DNA from: Mycobacterium sp.
Lineage (GTDB): Bacteria > Actinomycetota > Actinomycetes > Mycobacteriales > Mycobacteriaceae
Reading direction: 5' to 3'
Assembly: GCA_025965975.1 (NCBI GenBank)
Contig: JAOPVX010000184.1
Coordinates: forward strand, 1 to 52,517
Length of the DNA: 52,517 nucleotides
A program made the translations under genes and the position numbers. This document shows positions 38,998 to 50,037 of this stretch, in pieces (position 1 is the first letter of the stretch; every line of letters begins with the position of its first letter). The notes beneath the pieces were generated by a model. The model was not told where the DNA came from and did no database searches. It saw only the letters and a list, made by a program, of their open reading frames with translations.

Positions 38998-40101
38998 TTA
39001 GCCAAGCGCCTGTTCGATGTCGGCGATCAGGTCGTCGGTGTCCTCGATGCCCAGTGAGATGCGCGCGAAGCCGTCGCTGACCGGATCGCCCCAGCGGGCG
39101 CGACGATCCACCGAGGTGTGGATGCCCCCGAAGCTGGTCGACGCGATGACCAGCGCGCTGCGCTCCACCAGTGCGTGCACCGCCGCGGCGTCCTCAAGCT
39201 CCACCGCGACCAGGCCGCCGAAGCGCTTCATCTGCATAGTGGCGATCCGATGTGAGGGATCGTCGGGCAGTCCCGGATAGCGCACCGACTTGACTGCCGG
39301 GTGCGCGCGCAGCATCACGGCCAGCGCCGAAGCGTTGTGGCACTGCCGTTCGAACCGCAGGCCGGCGCTGCCGAGGCTGCGCAGCACCAGCCACGCCTCG
39401 AACGCGCCGAGAATCGGCCCGGTCAGCAGCCGGTCGGATTCGAGCGCCTCCATCAGTTGCGGCTGGCTGCCGGCGACGTAGCCGGCAACGAGATCGCTGT
39501 GCCCCGACAGCGCTTTGGTCGCGCTGGCCACCACCAGGTCGGCGCCAAGCGACAGCGGCTGCTGGCCAAGCGGTGTCGCGGTGGTGTTGTCGACGATCAG
39601 AGTGGCGCCGCGGCCACGGCAGGTCATCGCCAGATGGTGCAGGTCGACGACGTCCAGGCCGGGGTTGACGGGGGTTTCGGCCAGCACCACATCGGCATCG
39701 GAGGCGGCAGCGCAGATGTCGGCACTGGTGGCCTCGACAACCGTGGCCCCTTGCGGTGCAAGGTATTCCCTCGCGTACCGGCGCACCTGATAGTAGCCGT
39801 CGGCGGGCACCACGAGCTTGGTGCCGGGTTTGGCGAGCACACGGAGCGCCGACGTGATCGCCGCCATGCCGGAACCGAACGTCAACGCCGTCGTCGCACC
39901 TTCGAGTGCGGCCAGCGCCGATTCCAGTTGGCGCCATGTCGGATTGGAGCTGCGGCCGTAGCTGTCAAGCGGTTCAGTCTCGTCGGGCGACAGGTGATAC
40001 GTCGACGCAGGAACAGGTGGCGGCACCACGGGCCTACCCGGAATTGCCTCCGAGCCAACTGCTTTGACGCTGCGAGTGGAATCGCCGTACTTGCCGTGCA
40101 T
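38998..40101 (-). CDS. Cys/Met metabolism PLP-dependent enzyme (cystathionine gamma-lyase-like)
   Basis: The 367-residue fold-type I PLP enzyme of the cystathionine gamma-synthase/lyase family has YGRSSNPTWRQLESALAALE, the cofactor loop FGSGMAAI, VDNTTATPLGQQPLSLGADL and the Schiff-base lysine Lys196 in SATKALSGHSD. It should cleave or exchange sulfur amino acids; lyase versus gamma-synthase cannot be decided from motifs alone. It lies four bases from gpsA, inserted between ddl and gpsA compared with M. tuberculosis, so it probably shares the gpsA transcript. Confidence 0.87.
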   Translation of the reverse strand: MHGKYGDSTRSVKAVGSEAIPGRPVVPPPVPASTYHLSPDETEPLDSYGRSSNPTWRQLESALAALEGATTALTFGSGMAAITSALRVLAKPGTKLVVPADGYYQVRRYAREYLAPQGATVVEATSADICAAASDADVVLAETPVNPGLDVVDLHHLAMTCRGRGATLIVDNTTATPLGQQPLSLGADLVVASATKALSGHSDLVAGYVAGSQPQLMEALESDRLLTGPILGAFEAWLVLRSLGSAGLRFERQCHNASALAVMLRAHPAVKSVRYPGLPDDPSHRIATMQMKRFGGLVAVELEDAAAVHALVERSALVIASTSFGGIHTSVDRRARWGDPVSDGFARISLGIEDTDDLIADIEQALG

Positions 40102-40105
40102 CCGC

Positions 40106-41802
<1,697 letters not shown>

Positions 41803-41868
41803 ACAGCGGGCGACGGGATGACCCATCGCGGTAGCAGGACAACTGGTCAATAGGGAATCATCAGTGAG

Positions 41869-44052
41869 ATGACCGAAGCCGAAGCCCAGATCCGACCCGG
41901 CGAAACGGAGTCGGTGCCCGGCGCTGTTCGGCCGCAAGAGCCAGGCGACGGCGCCCCTGAGGCGCCGCCTGCGGCAACCTCGCCGGCGATCGACAACGCG
42001 TTGCCGGAGGATCGCTACCTCAACCGCGAGCTGAGCTGGCTGGAGTTCAATGCCAGGGTGCTCGCCCTTGCCGCCGACACGTCCCTGCCGCTGCTGGAGC
42101 GGGCGAAGTTCCTTGCCATCTTCGCGTCGAACCTCGACGAGTTCTATATGGTGCGCGTCGCGGGCCTGAAGCGCCGCGACGAGATGGGCTTGTCCGTGCG
42201 TTCGGCCGACGGATTGTCGCCGCGCGAACAGCTGCGCCGCATCAGCGAGCGAACACAGCAGATCGCCAGCAGGCACGCGCACGTTTTCCTCGACTCGGTG
42301 CGGCCTGCGCTGGCCGACGAAGGCATCGTGATCGTCACGTGGGCCGAGCTCGACGAGGACGAACGCGCGCGGCTGTCCGCGTACTTCCACGAGCAGGTGT
42401 TCCCGGTGCTGACTCCGCTCGCGGTCGACCCGGCGCACCCGTTCCCGTTCGTCAGCGGACTGAGCCTGAACCTTGCGATCACCGTCAAACATCCCGACGA
42501 CGGCGGCCAGCACTTCGCCCGAATCAAGGTGCCCGACAACGTGGACCGCTTCGTCGAGCTGAGCCGGCGCGAAGGCAGTCCCGACGTGGTGCGGTTCCTG
42601 CCGATGGAGGAGCTGATCGCCGCCTTCCTGCCGGTGCTGTTCCCCGGGCTGGAGATCGTCGAGCATCACGCGTTCCGCATCACCCGCAACGCAGATTTCG
42701 AGGTGGAAGAGGATCGCGACGAAGACCTGTTGCAGGCGCTGGAGCGTGAGCTCGCGCGGCGGCGCTTCGGCTCCCCGGTTCGTCTGGAAGTTTCCGACGA
42801 TATGACCGAGAGCATGCTGGAACTGCTGTTGCGTGAACTCGACGTCGATCCCGGTGATGTCGTCGAGGTGCCGGGCCTGCTTGACCTCACGTCGCTGTGG
42901 CAGATCTACGGTGTCGACCGGCCGGCGCTGAAGGATCCGCCGTTCGTGCCTGCCACGCCGCCGGCGTTCGGCGAGCGGGAAACACCCAAGAGCATCTTCT
43001 CGACGCTGCGCGACGGCGACGTGCTCGTCCATCATCCCTACGATTCGTTCTCCACCACGGTGCAGCGATTCATCGAGCAGGCCGCCGCTGATCCAAATGT
43101 GCTGGCGATCAAGCAGACGCTGTACCGCACCTCGGGTGACTCACCGATCGTCAACGCGCTGATCGACGCGGCGGAGGCCGGCAAGCAAGTCGTCGCGCTT
43201 GTCGAGATCAAGGCGCGCTTCGACGAACAGGCCAACATCAAGTGGGCCCGCGCACTGGAACAGGCTGGCGTGCACGTCGTCTACGGGCTGATCGGGCTCA
43301 AGACGCACTGCAAGACGTGTTTGGTGGTGCGCCGCGAGGGCTCGATGATCCGGCGCTACTGCCATATCGGCACCGGCAACTACAACCCGAAGACCGCGCG
43401 GCTGTACGAAGATGTCGGCCTGCTGACCGCCGATCCGGATATCGGCGCCGACCTCACCGACCTGTTCAACTCGCTGACCGGGTACTCACGCAAGGAGTCC
43501 TACCGCAACCTCCTTGTGGCGCCGTACGGGGTGCGCAGGGGCATCATCGAACGCATCGAGCGCGAGATCGCGGCCTCCCGGGAGGGCACAGAGGGTCGGA
43601 TCCGGGTGAAGGCCAACGCGTTGGTGGACGAGCAGGTGATCGACGCGCTGTACCGGGCGTCGCAGGCCGGGGTGCGGGTCGAGGTGGTTGTTCGCGGTAT
43701 CTGCGCGCTGCGGCCCGGCGGGCCAGGCTATTCGGAGAACATCGTTGTCCGGTCGATTCTCGGCCGGTTCCTCGAACACTCGCGGATTATTCACTTCGGC
43801 GCCATCGGCGAGTTCTGGATCGGCAGCGCCGACATGATGCATCGTAATCTCGACCGCCGGGTCGAAGTGATGGCTCAAGTCAAGGATCCGAGACTGACCG
43901 CTCAACTTAACGACGTCTTCGAGTCCGCAATGGACCCCGCGACCCGGTGCTGGGAGCTGGGCGTTGACGGTCACTGGACCGCGTCGCCGCAAGAGGGTGA
44001 GACGGTGCGCGATCATCAGGTGTCGTTGATGGCACGCCACCGGCATCCGTGA
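41869..44052 (+). CDS. ppk: Polyphosphate kinase 1
   Basis: PPK1 reversibly polymerises the gamma-phosphate of ATP into polyphosphate. The 727-residue protein has the N domain [18 protein letters not shown], the head domain, and two phospholipase-D-like C domains. [30 protein letters not shown] and [12 protein letters not shown] precede the phospho-accepting His499 in [19 protein letters not shown]; the second site [13 protein letters not shown] lies near the C-terminus. The first 45 residues are low-complexity. Position equals Rv2984 before mutT1. Confidence 0.95.
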   Translation: MTEAEAQIRPGETESVPGAVRPQEPGDGAPEAPPAATSPAIDNALPEDRYLNRELSWLEFNARVLALAADTSLPLLERAKFLAIFASNLDEFYMVRVAGLKRRDEMGLSVRSADGLSPREQLRRISERTQQIASRHAHVFLDSVRPALADEGIVIVTWAELDEDERARLSAYFHEQVFPVLTPLAVDPAHPFPFVSGLSLNLAITVKHPDDGGQHFARIKVPDNVDRFVELSRREGSPDVVRFLPMEELIAAFLPVLFPGLEIVEHHAFRITRNADFEVEEDRDEDLLQALERELARRRFGSPVRLEVSDDMTESMLELLLRELDVDPGDVVEVPGLLDLTSLWQIYGVDRPALKDPPFVPATPPAFGERETPKSIFSTLRDGDVLVHHPYDSFSTTVQRFIEQAAADPNVLAIKQTLYRTSGDSPIVNALIDAAEAGKQVVALVEIKARFDEQANIKWARALEQAGVHVVYGLIGLKTHCKTCLVVRREGSMIRRYCHIGTGNYNPKTARLYEDVGLLTADPDIGADLTDLFNSLTGYSRKESYRNLLVAPYGVRRGIIERIEREIAASREGTEGRIRVKANALVDEQVIDALYRASQAGVRVEVVVRGICALRPGGPGYSENIVVRSILGRFLEHSRIIHFGAIGEFWIGSADMMHRNLDRRVEVMAQVKDPRLTAQLNDVFESAMDPATRCWELGVDGHWTASPQEGETVRDHQVSLMARHRHP

Positions 44053-44101
44053 CGATGACGATGCGGGGCGAGCAGGGCGCGCCCTTGGGAGGAACGTCAC
44101 C

Positions 44102-44152
44102 ATGAGCCCGTCCATGACGATGCGGGCTGCCCGGATGACCGGCGGGGTTTGA
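44102..44152 (+). CDS. Possible 16-residue leader ORF before mutT1
   Basis: An ATG at 44102 is preceded by a strong GGGAGG nine bases upstream, and a 16-codon frame ([16 protein letters not shown]) ends with TGA one base before the mutT1 GTG. The arrangement would allow translational coupling into mutT1, whose own Shine-Dalgarno is weak. It may equally be chance. No pausing motif such as a run of one amino acid is seen. Confidence 0.3.
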   Translation: MSPSMTMRAARMTGGV

Positions 44153-44153
44153 G

Positions 44154-45083
44154 GTGCCGAAGGAGGCCCCGCCGGAGAGGGTCCCGGTGAGCAAGGCCGT
44201 CCTCGCCGCAGGCGCGGTGCTGTGGCGATCCGACGGCGACTGCGGCGCGCCGGAGATCGCGGTCATCCACCGTCCGCGCTACGACGATTGGTCGCTGCCC
44301 AAGGGCAAGGTGGATCCCGGCGAAACCGAACCCGTCGCCGCCGTGCGCGAGGTGCACGAGGAGACGGGCTACTCGTCGCACCTCGGCAGGCGACTCACCG
44401 CCGTCACGTATCCGGTCGAGCAGGGCGTCAAGAAGGTGCGGTACTGGGCGGCGCGCAGAGTCGACGGAGAGTTCAATCCGAACGCCGAAGTCGACGAGCT
44501 CAAGTGGCTGCCCATTGCCGAGGCGATGAAACAGCTGGAGTACCCGCATGACCGAAAAGTGTTGCGCCGCTTCGCCAAACAACCCGTCGATACCCAGACG
44601 GTGCTGATCGTGCGGCATGGGACGGCGGGCAGCAAGTCGCGGTACAAGGGCGACGACCGCAACCGGCCATTGGACAAGCACGGGCGCGCACAGGCCGAAT
44701 CCCTTGTCGGGGTGCTGCTCGCATTCGGCGCCGACGTGCTTTACGCGGCCGACCGAGCGCGCTGCCATCAGACGATCGAACCGCTTGCCGAGGAACTTGG
44801 CGCCACCATCCACAACGAGCCGCTGCTCACCGAGGAGGCGTACGCCGAGAACCGCAAGGCCGCCCGGCACCGCATCCTCGAAATCGCCGCCGCAGGAGGC
44901 ACGCCCGTGATCTGCACACAAGGCAGGGTGATTCCCGATCTGATCGCGTGGTGGTGCGAGCGGGACGGGGTGCGCCCTGACAAGTCGCGCAACCGCAAGG
45001 GCAGTACGTGGGTGATGTCGTTGGCGAACGAGCGCGTGGTCGCCGCCGACCACATCGGCAGTCCGCTGGCCGCCAAGAAGTAA
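44154..45083 (+). CDS. mutT1: MutT1: Nudix hydrolase fused to histidine phosphatase domain
   Basis: The 309-residue two-domain protein sanitises 8-oxo-(d)GTP: the N-terminal Nudix domain converts it to the diphosphate and the C-terminal domain to the monophosphate. Nudix box: [23 protein letters not shown] (shown here by position about 51-73; Glu residues of REVHEE are the metal ligands). The histidine phosphatase domain starts at [19 protein letters not shown] (about 155). This is the mycobacterial MutT1 architecture (Rv2985). The start GTG 44154 directly follows a small upstream ORF. Confidence 0.93.
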   Translation: MPKEAPPERVPVSKAVLAAGAVLWRSDGDCGAPEIAVIHRPRYDDWSLPKGKVDPGETEPVAAVREVHEETGYSSHLGRRLTAVTYPVEQGVKKVRYWAARRVDGEFNPNAEVDELKWLPIAEAMKQLEYPHDRKVLRRFAKQPVDTQTVLIVRHGTAGSKSRYKGDDRNRPLDKHGRAQAESLVGVLLAFGADVLYAADRARCHQTIEPLAEELGATIHNEPLLTEEAYAENRKAARHRILEIAAAGGTPVICTQGRVIPDLIAWWCERDGVRPDKSRNRKGSTWVMSLANERVVAADHIGSPLAAKK

Positions 45084-45127
45084 CACCCCGGCGGTCGGTC
45101 CGCCGGGCGGACCGGGACGAGTTCTCG

Positions 45128-46215
45128 ATGCCCGCCGATGGACCGGCCAAGTTGGCACCTGTTCGCGCGGCGCGCGCCGTCGACGCGGTCCGCCGCCGGT
45201 TGCGCCGCGTCGAGCAAACGCTGGTGCCACCGCCGACCGCCGTGCTGGACTTGATGAGCGGAGCGTTCGTGGCGCGGGCGATAAACACGGCAGCCATCTT
45301 GGGCATCCCTTACGTGCTGAGCGACGGCCCGCTGACGGCGGGGGTGATCGGCGCGGGGGTCGGCGCCGATCCCGATGCGGTGCGCCGATTGCTCCGGATG
45401 CTGGCCGGGCGTGAGATTTTCACCCCAGCGGGCGGACGGCCGGTTCGGGTTGACGCCGTTGGCCGACCCGCTACGTACCGACGCACCAGGGTCCGTGCGT
45501 GGCCTCGTGCTGTTCTGGGGGCGTCCGCAGCATTGGGGCAATCTGCCCTACTCGGTGCAGACCGGCCAGCCGAGCGTGGACGCACTGCGCGGCAAGCCGG
45601 TCTTCGACTGGCTGGACGACAACCCGGAATTCGCGACGGTGTTCAACGACGGTATGACGAGCGTGTCGGACATGGAGTTCGAGCCGGTGCTTGCCGCCTA
45701 CGACTTCTGCGCCTTCGGCACCGTCGTCGATGTGGGTGGCGGCCACGGCAGGCTGCTTGCCGCTATCTTGCGGAAGACGGCGCAGTCACGCGGAATACTC
45801 GTCGACATGGACCCCGTTGTCGTGGGCGCACCTGCAGTACTTGAAGCGGAAGGCGTCGCGGATCGATGCACTGTCCTCGGCGTCGTTTTTCGAATCGGTA
45901 CCGCAGGGTGGGGATGCGTATGTGCTCAAGCACATCGTGCACGACTGGGATGAATCCAAAGTGAAACAGATACTGCGCAACGTCCGCGCCGCTATGGCCA
46001 CCAACACAAAGCTGTTGGTGCTCGAGGCGGTCGTGCCCGTCGACGACCGCGAGCACTTGTCGACGATCCTTGATTTGGAAATGCTCGTCGTAGGCGCGGG
46101 CAGGGAACGCACGGCCGCCGAGTACACCGATCTGTTGGGGGCGACCGGTTTCCGCAACACTCGGGTGATTCCGACGGTCGACCCCACGTCGATCGTGGAG
46201 TCCGAAGCGGCCTAG
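45128..46215 (+). pseudogene. SAM-dependent O-methyltransferase, two frameshifts
   Basis: ATG 45128 opens a methyltransferase of the plant-type O-methyltransferase family (LMSGAFVARAINTAAILGIP, LLRMLAGREIFT). At 45423-45426 a CCCC run throws the frame; the next frame continues ADGRFGLTPLADPLRTDAPG, LFWGRPQHWGNL and the SAM site VDVGGGHGRLLAAIL. Around 45885-45893 the frame shifts again, into SASFFESVPQGGDAYVLKHI and VHDWDESKVKQILRNV, ending TAG at 46215. Both breaks need one extra base (or loss of two). Reassembled, the protein would have about 360 residues, full length for the family. Absent between mutT1 and hupB in M. tuberculosis. Confidence 0.85.
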
Positions 46216-46280
46216 TCCGATCTCACGACAGGCAGGCACGCCGCGGGTCGCGGTGACCCACGGCGTGCCCGACGTCGAAC

Positions 46281-46904
46281 CTACCGGCGGCCGCGCTTGG
46301 CCGGAGCCTTGCGCGCGGTCTTCTTGGCGGCGGTCTTCTTGGCGGCGGCCTTGCGAGCCGGCGCCTTCTTGACGGCCTTCTTGGCAGCAGTCCGCTTGAC
46401 GGCCTTCTTGACTGCGGCCCTCTTGACTACCTTCTTGGCAGCGGTCTGCTTGACGGCCTTCTTGACTGCGGCCTTCTTGACGGCCTTCTTGGCGGCGGCC
46501 TTCTTGACGGCCTTCTTGGCGGCCGCCTTCCTGACTACCTTCTTGGCGGCCGCCTTCTTGACGGCCTTCCTGGCGGTACCCGCCGTTACGCCACGTTTCA
46601 CTGCTGGTCCTTCCGCCGGGAGGCGCTGTGCCCCAGAGACAACCGCTTTGAATTGAGCGCCGGGCCGAAACGCCGGCACGGAGGTGGGCTTTACTTTCAC
46701 CGTCTCGCCGGTGCGCGGATTACGCGCGACGCGCGCGGCCCGACGGCGCTGCTCGAAAACGCCGAAGCCTGTAATGGTGACACTGTCACCCTTATGCACC
46801 GCACGCACGATGGTGTCGACTACGTTCTCCACCGCCGCGGTTGCTTGCCGACGATCCGAGCCCAGTTTCTCCGTGAGTACGTCGATGAGCTCCGCTTTGT
46901 TCAT
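46281..46904 (-). CDS. hupB: Nucleoid-associated HU protein with Lys/Ala-rich tail (HupB)
   Basis: The 207-residue protein has an N-terminal HU fold ([41 protein letters not shown] is the DNA-binding beta-arm) and a C-terminal tail of about 100 residues with many [12 protein letters not shown] repeats, typical of the mycobacterial histone-like HupB (Rv2986c). The tail binds DNA and is acetylated in relatives. The tail DNA is itself repetitive (TTCTTGACGGCCTTCTTGGC in several copies), so its length may vary between strains. ATG 46904 follows GGAGG. Confidence 0.95.
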   Translation of the reverse strand: MNKAELIDVLTEKLGSDRRQATAAVENVVDTIVRAVHKGDSVTITGFGVFEQRRRAARVARNPRTGETVKVKPTSVPAFRPGAQFKAVVSGAQRLPAEGPAVKRGVTAGTARKAVKKAAAKKVVRKAAAKKAVKKAAAKKAVKKAAVKKAVKQTAAKKVVKRAAVKKAVKRTAAKKAVKKAPARKAAAKKTAAKKTARKAPAKRGRR

Positions 46905-47107
46905 CCAAAACCTCCGAAACCAGTGGTCCTCTTTGGACCGACTAGAGGACACGGTAAACCCATTGCCCACTGATTTCCAAGAGCCACGCGCAATTTCAGG
47001 CGCAGCTGGCGAACTTTTCGGCAATCCGCTTGCCCCCCTTGGCCTCCTGCCGAGGGCCCCGAGAAGCGGGTTGAAGGCGGCGATTTCGGCCCGCCGGGGC
47101 CGCTTCA

Positions 47108-47173
47108 TCAGACCGGCAGAGTGCGCGGTTTCCAGCCCGGCCTGCTTGCTTCGTATGACTCGATATCATCGAG
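47108..47173 (-). other. Orphaned in-frame C-terminal tail of leuD
   Basis: Twenty-one sense codons plus TGA directly after the leuD TAA, same frame, retaining the family ending WKPRTLP. Survival of a recognisable tail means the stop is recent, read through at some level, or a sequence error. Confidence 0.7.
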
Positions 47174-47701
47174 TTACCGCAGCGTAACTCCTATATCGTC
47201 GAGTCCATCGAGCAGCCGCCAGGCGGTGTAGTCGTCAATGTTGAACGGCACCATGACCGTTCCCGCGACGATATTGCGATCTTGAAGATTCACAGTGATT
47301 TCCATGCCGGGATGCTGCTCGATGAGCTTCCACAACAATTCAACATCATCTTGAGCGATTTCGGCCGCCAAGAGCCCAGCCTTACCCGCGTTGCCGCGAA
47401 AAATGTCGGCGAATCGGGACGAGATAACCACCTTGAACCCGAAGTCCATCAGCGCCCAGACGGCATGCTCGCGCGACGAGCCGGTGCCGAAATCCGGCCC
47501 GGCGACCAAAACCGAGCCCTTGTCGAAGGGGGGCAGATTCAGAACGAATGAGGGGTCGGTGCGCCAGGACGCGAACAGTCCATCCTCGAAACCCGTTCGG
47601 GTGACCCGCTTCAGATAGACGGCAGGAATGATCTGGTCGGTGTCGACATTGGACCGGCGCAACGGAACGCCGATACCTGTGTGCGTGCTGAAGGCTTCCA
47701 T
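47174..47701 (-). CDS. leuD: 3-isopropylmalate dehydratase small subunit, premature stop
   Basis: LeuD pairs with LeuC to isomerise 2- to 3-isopropylmalate in leucine synthesis. The frame gives 175 residues: [58 protein letters not shown] (the swivelling-domain GSSREH loop) and [15 protein letters not shown]. It ends [10 protein letters not shown] at TAA 47176-47174. In-frame beyond the stop, 21 codons read [21 protein letters not shown] and stop at 47110-47108, the conserved family tail, giving the normal length of about 197. A single Lys-to-stop change fits. ATG 47701 follows GAGGAG; leuC is 12 bases upstream. Confidence 0.85.
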   Translation of the reverse strand: MEAFSTHTGIGVPLRRSNVDTDQIIPAVYLKRVTRTGFEDGLFASWRTDPSFVLNLPPFDKGSVLVAGPDFGTGSSREHAVWALMDFGFKVVISSRFADIFRGNAGKAGLLAAEIAQDDVELLWKLIEQHPGMEITVNLQDRNIVAGTVMVPFNIDDYTAWRLLDGLDDIGVTLR

Positions 47702-47713
47702 GACGGTCTCCTC

Positions 47714-49147
47714 TTAGCGAGTCAGGTCGGGGGGCGACGACAACGTGCCACGCACGGCGGTGGCGGCGGCGACCGCAGGCGACACCAGATGGGTGCGGCC
47801 ACCCTTGCCCTGCCTGCCCTCGAAATTACGGTTGGACGTCGATGCGCACCGTTGTCCCGGCGACAGTTGGTCCGGGTTCATGCCGAGGCACATGGAGCAG
47901 CCGGCCTGGCGCCACTCCGCCCCGGCGGCGGTGAAGATCTCGCCGAGACCTTCGGATTCGGCCTGCGCGCGCACCCGCATCGAGCCCGGCACGATCAGCA
48001 TCCGCACGCCGTCGGCGACCTTGTGGCCGCGCAGCACGTCGGCAACGACACGCAGATCCTCGATCCTTCCGTTGGTGCACGACCCGACGAAAACGGTGTC
48101 CACCGCGATGTCACGCATCGCCGTTCCTGGCCGAAGATCCATGTACGCCAACGCTTTTTCGGCCGTCTGCCGCTCGGCGTCGTCGAACATCAGCTCGGGG
48201 TCGGGGACCGAACCCGATAGCGGCACACCCTGCCCGGGATTGGTGCCCCAAGTGACGAACGGGCTCAGCGTCGAGGCGTCGACGTGGACCTCGGTGTCGA
48301 ATTCGGCGCCCGAGTCAGTGCGCAGTTGAGTCCACGCCGCGACCGCCGCATCCCAGTCGGCGCCCTTCGGCGCGTGCGGGCGCCCGCGCAGGAATTCGAA
48401 CGTGGTTTCGTCAGGTGCCACCATGCCGGCGCGGGCCCCGGCCTCGATGCTCATATTGCAGATCGTCATCCGGCCCTCCATCGACAGCGATTCGATGGCG
48501 CTGCCGCGGTATTCGATGACGTAGCCCTGTCCCCCGCCGGTGCCGATTTTCGCGATCACCGCCAGGATGACGTCCTTCGCGCTGACACCGGGCGGCAGCT
48601 GGCCGTCGACATTGACCGCCATGGTCTTGAACGGACGCAGCGGCAGGGTCTGCGTGGCGAGCACATGCTCGACCTCAGATGTGCCGATGCCCATCGCGAG
48701 TGCGCCAAATGCACCATGGGTTGAGGTGTGGCTGTCGCCGCACACCACCGTCATGCCGGGCTGCGTCAGCCCCAGTTGCGGCCCGATGATGTGCACGATG
48801 CCTTGCTCGGCGTCGCCCATCGGGTGCAGCCGGATGCCGAACTCTTCGCAATTGCGACGCAGCGTCTCGACCTGGATGCGCGAGATCGGGTCAGCGATCG
48901 GCTTGTCGATGTCGATCGTCGGCACGTTGTGGTCCTCGGTGGCGATGGTGAGGTCGGGCCTGCGCACCGCGCGCCCATTGAGCCGGAGCCCGTCGAAGGC
49001 CTGCGGGCTGGTGACCTCATGCACAAGGTGCAGGTCGATGTAGATCAGGTCGGGCTGGCGCGCCGTGCCTTCGCCCGTGCCGTGAGCGACGACGTGGTCG
49101 GCCCACACTTTCTCTGCCATGGTGCGCGGCGTGTCGACGGCGGTCAT
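47714..49147 (-). CDS. leuC: 3-isopropylmalate dehydratase large subunit
   Basis: LeuC carries the [4Fe-4S] cluster of isopropylmalate isomerase. The 477-residue protein has [47 protein letters not shown] and the three cluster cysteines Cys357 (VGSCTNGR), Cys417 and Cys420 ([12 protein letters not shown]), followed by [19 protein letters not shown]. The ATG at 49147 is 39 bases from the divergent IclR-family start. leuC itself looks intact. Confidence 0.95.
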   Translation of the reverse strand: MTAVDTPRTMAEKVWADHVVAHGTGEGTARQPDLIYIDLHLVHEVTSPQAFDGLRLNGRAVRRPDLTIATEDHNVPTIDIDKPIADPISRIQVETLRRNCEEFGIRLHPMGDAEQGIVHIIGPQLGLTQPGMTVVCGDSHTSTHGAFGALAMGIGTSEVEHVLATQTLPLRPFKTMAVNVDGQLPPGVSAKDVILAVIAKIGTGGGQGYVIEYRGSAIESLSMEGRMTICNMSIEAGARAGMVAPDETTFEFLRGRPHAPKGADWDAAVAAWTQLRTDSGAEFDTEVHVDASTLSPFVTWGTNPGQGVPLSGSVPDPELMFDDAERQTAEKALAYMDLRPGTAMRDIAVDTVFVGSCTNGRIEDLRVVADVLRGHKVADGVRMLIVPGSMRVRAQAESEGLGEIFTAAGAEWRQAGCSMCLGMNPDQLSPGQRCASTSNRNFEGRQGKGGRTHLVSPAVAAATAVRGTLSSPPDLTR

Positions 49148-49156
49148 ATTTGACTA

Positions 49157-49192
49157 TCTCACAATCTGGGACGTTAGTATCTCCTTGTGAGA
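49157..49192. promoter_or_regulatory. Inverted repeat in the leuC/IclR divergent promoter
   Basis: TCTCACAA (49157-49164) and TTGTGAGA (49185-49192) form a perfect 8-bp inverted repeat with a 20-base spacer, filling the 39-base divergent region; the right arm covers the regulator start codon. It is a good candidate operator for the adjacent IclR protein controlling leuCD and itself. Confidence 0.55.
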
Positions 49193-49888
49193 CAGGATAG
49201 CGGCATCGGCGTGCTGGACAAAGCGGTGGGTGTGCTGCACGCGGTGGCCGACTCGCCATGCGGGCTGGCCGAACTCTGCGAGCGCACCGGCCTGCCGCGC
49301 GCGACCGCGCATCGGTTGGCCGCGGGCCTTGAAGTGCATCGGCTGCTGAGCCGCAACTCCGACGGCCGGTGGCGGCTTGGTGCGGGGCTGACCGAATTGG
49401 CCGGGCAGGTCAACGACCCGCTGCTGGCGGCGGGCGCGGTGGTGCTGCCGCGGCTGCGCGAGATCACCGGTGAGAGCGTGCAGCTCTACCGCCGCGAGGG
49501 CACGTCGCGAATCTGCGTCGCGGCGCTGGAACCGCCTGCCGGGCTTCGCGATACGGTGCCGGTGGGCACCCGGCTGCCGATGACGGCGGGGTCGGGCGCC
49601 AAGGTGCTGCTGGCCTACGCGGATGCCGCGACGCAGCAGGCGGTGCTGCCCGCGGCGTTGTTCACCGATCGGGCACTGGCCGAGGTGCGCAAGCGTGGCT
49701 GGGCGCAGAGCGCCGCCGAGCGTGAACCCGGGGTGGCCAGCGTGTCGGCGCCGGTGCGCGACGGCAGGGGCACGGTCATCGCCGCGGTGTCGGTGTCGGG
49801 GCCGATCGATCGGATGGGACGCCGACCGGGCGCCCGCTGGGCCGCGGACCTGTTGGCCGCGGCGGATGCGCTGACGCGGCGGCTGTAG
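49187..49888 (+). CDS. IclR-family transcriptional regulator (NdgR/LtbR-like)
   Basis: The 233-residue protein has an N-terminal winged helix-turn-helix (VLDKAVGVLHAVADSPCGLA, RTGLPRATAHRLAAGLE; residues about 9-60) and a C-terminal effector domain (VGTRLPMTAGSGAKVLLAYA, GVASVSAPVRDGRGTVIAAV, SVSGPIDRMG). Position next to leuC corresponds to Rv2989 and to LtbR/NdgR, which control leuCD and amino-acid genes in corynebacteria and streptomycetes. GTG 49187 is inside the inverted repeat and has no upstream Shine-Dalgarno, so the transcript may be leaderless. Confidence 0.9.
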   Translation: MRQDSGIGVLDKAVGVLHAVADSPCGLAELCERTGLPRATAHRLAAGLEVHRLLSRNSDGRWRLGAGLTELAGQVNDPLLAAGAVVLPRLREITGESVQLYRREGTSRICVAALEPPAGLRDTVPVGTRLPMTAGSGAKVLLAYADAATQQAVLPAALFTDRALAEVRKRGWAQSAAEREPGVASVSAPVRDGRGTVIAAVSVSGPIDRMGRRPGARWAADLLAAADALTRRL

Positions 49889-50037
49889 GTTGGCTCTTAG
49901 CAAATTCACAGCTGGTGCGTTCGGCCGGTGATAGCCGATAGAAAGGCCTATCGCTTCCCCAGGGGCTACTCAATCCTCGATCCTCGCGCTCGCGCGAACA
50001 GCAGATTCGATAGGGGTCAGGGTTCGCTTCGTCGCAA

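Noticed and set aside
45423-45426. Programmed frameshift at CCCC in the methyltransferase
   Set aside because: A second unrelated frameshift and no stimulatory structure make decay or sequence error more likely.
46297-46656. Hydrophobic Ala/Leu/Phe-repeat ORF antisense to hupB
   Set aside because: It looks like a membrane protein only because it is the complement of the Lys/Ala repeats of HupB.
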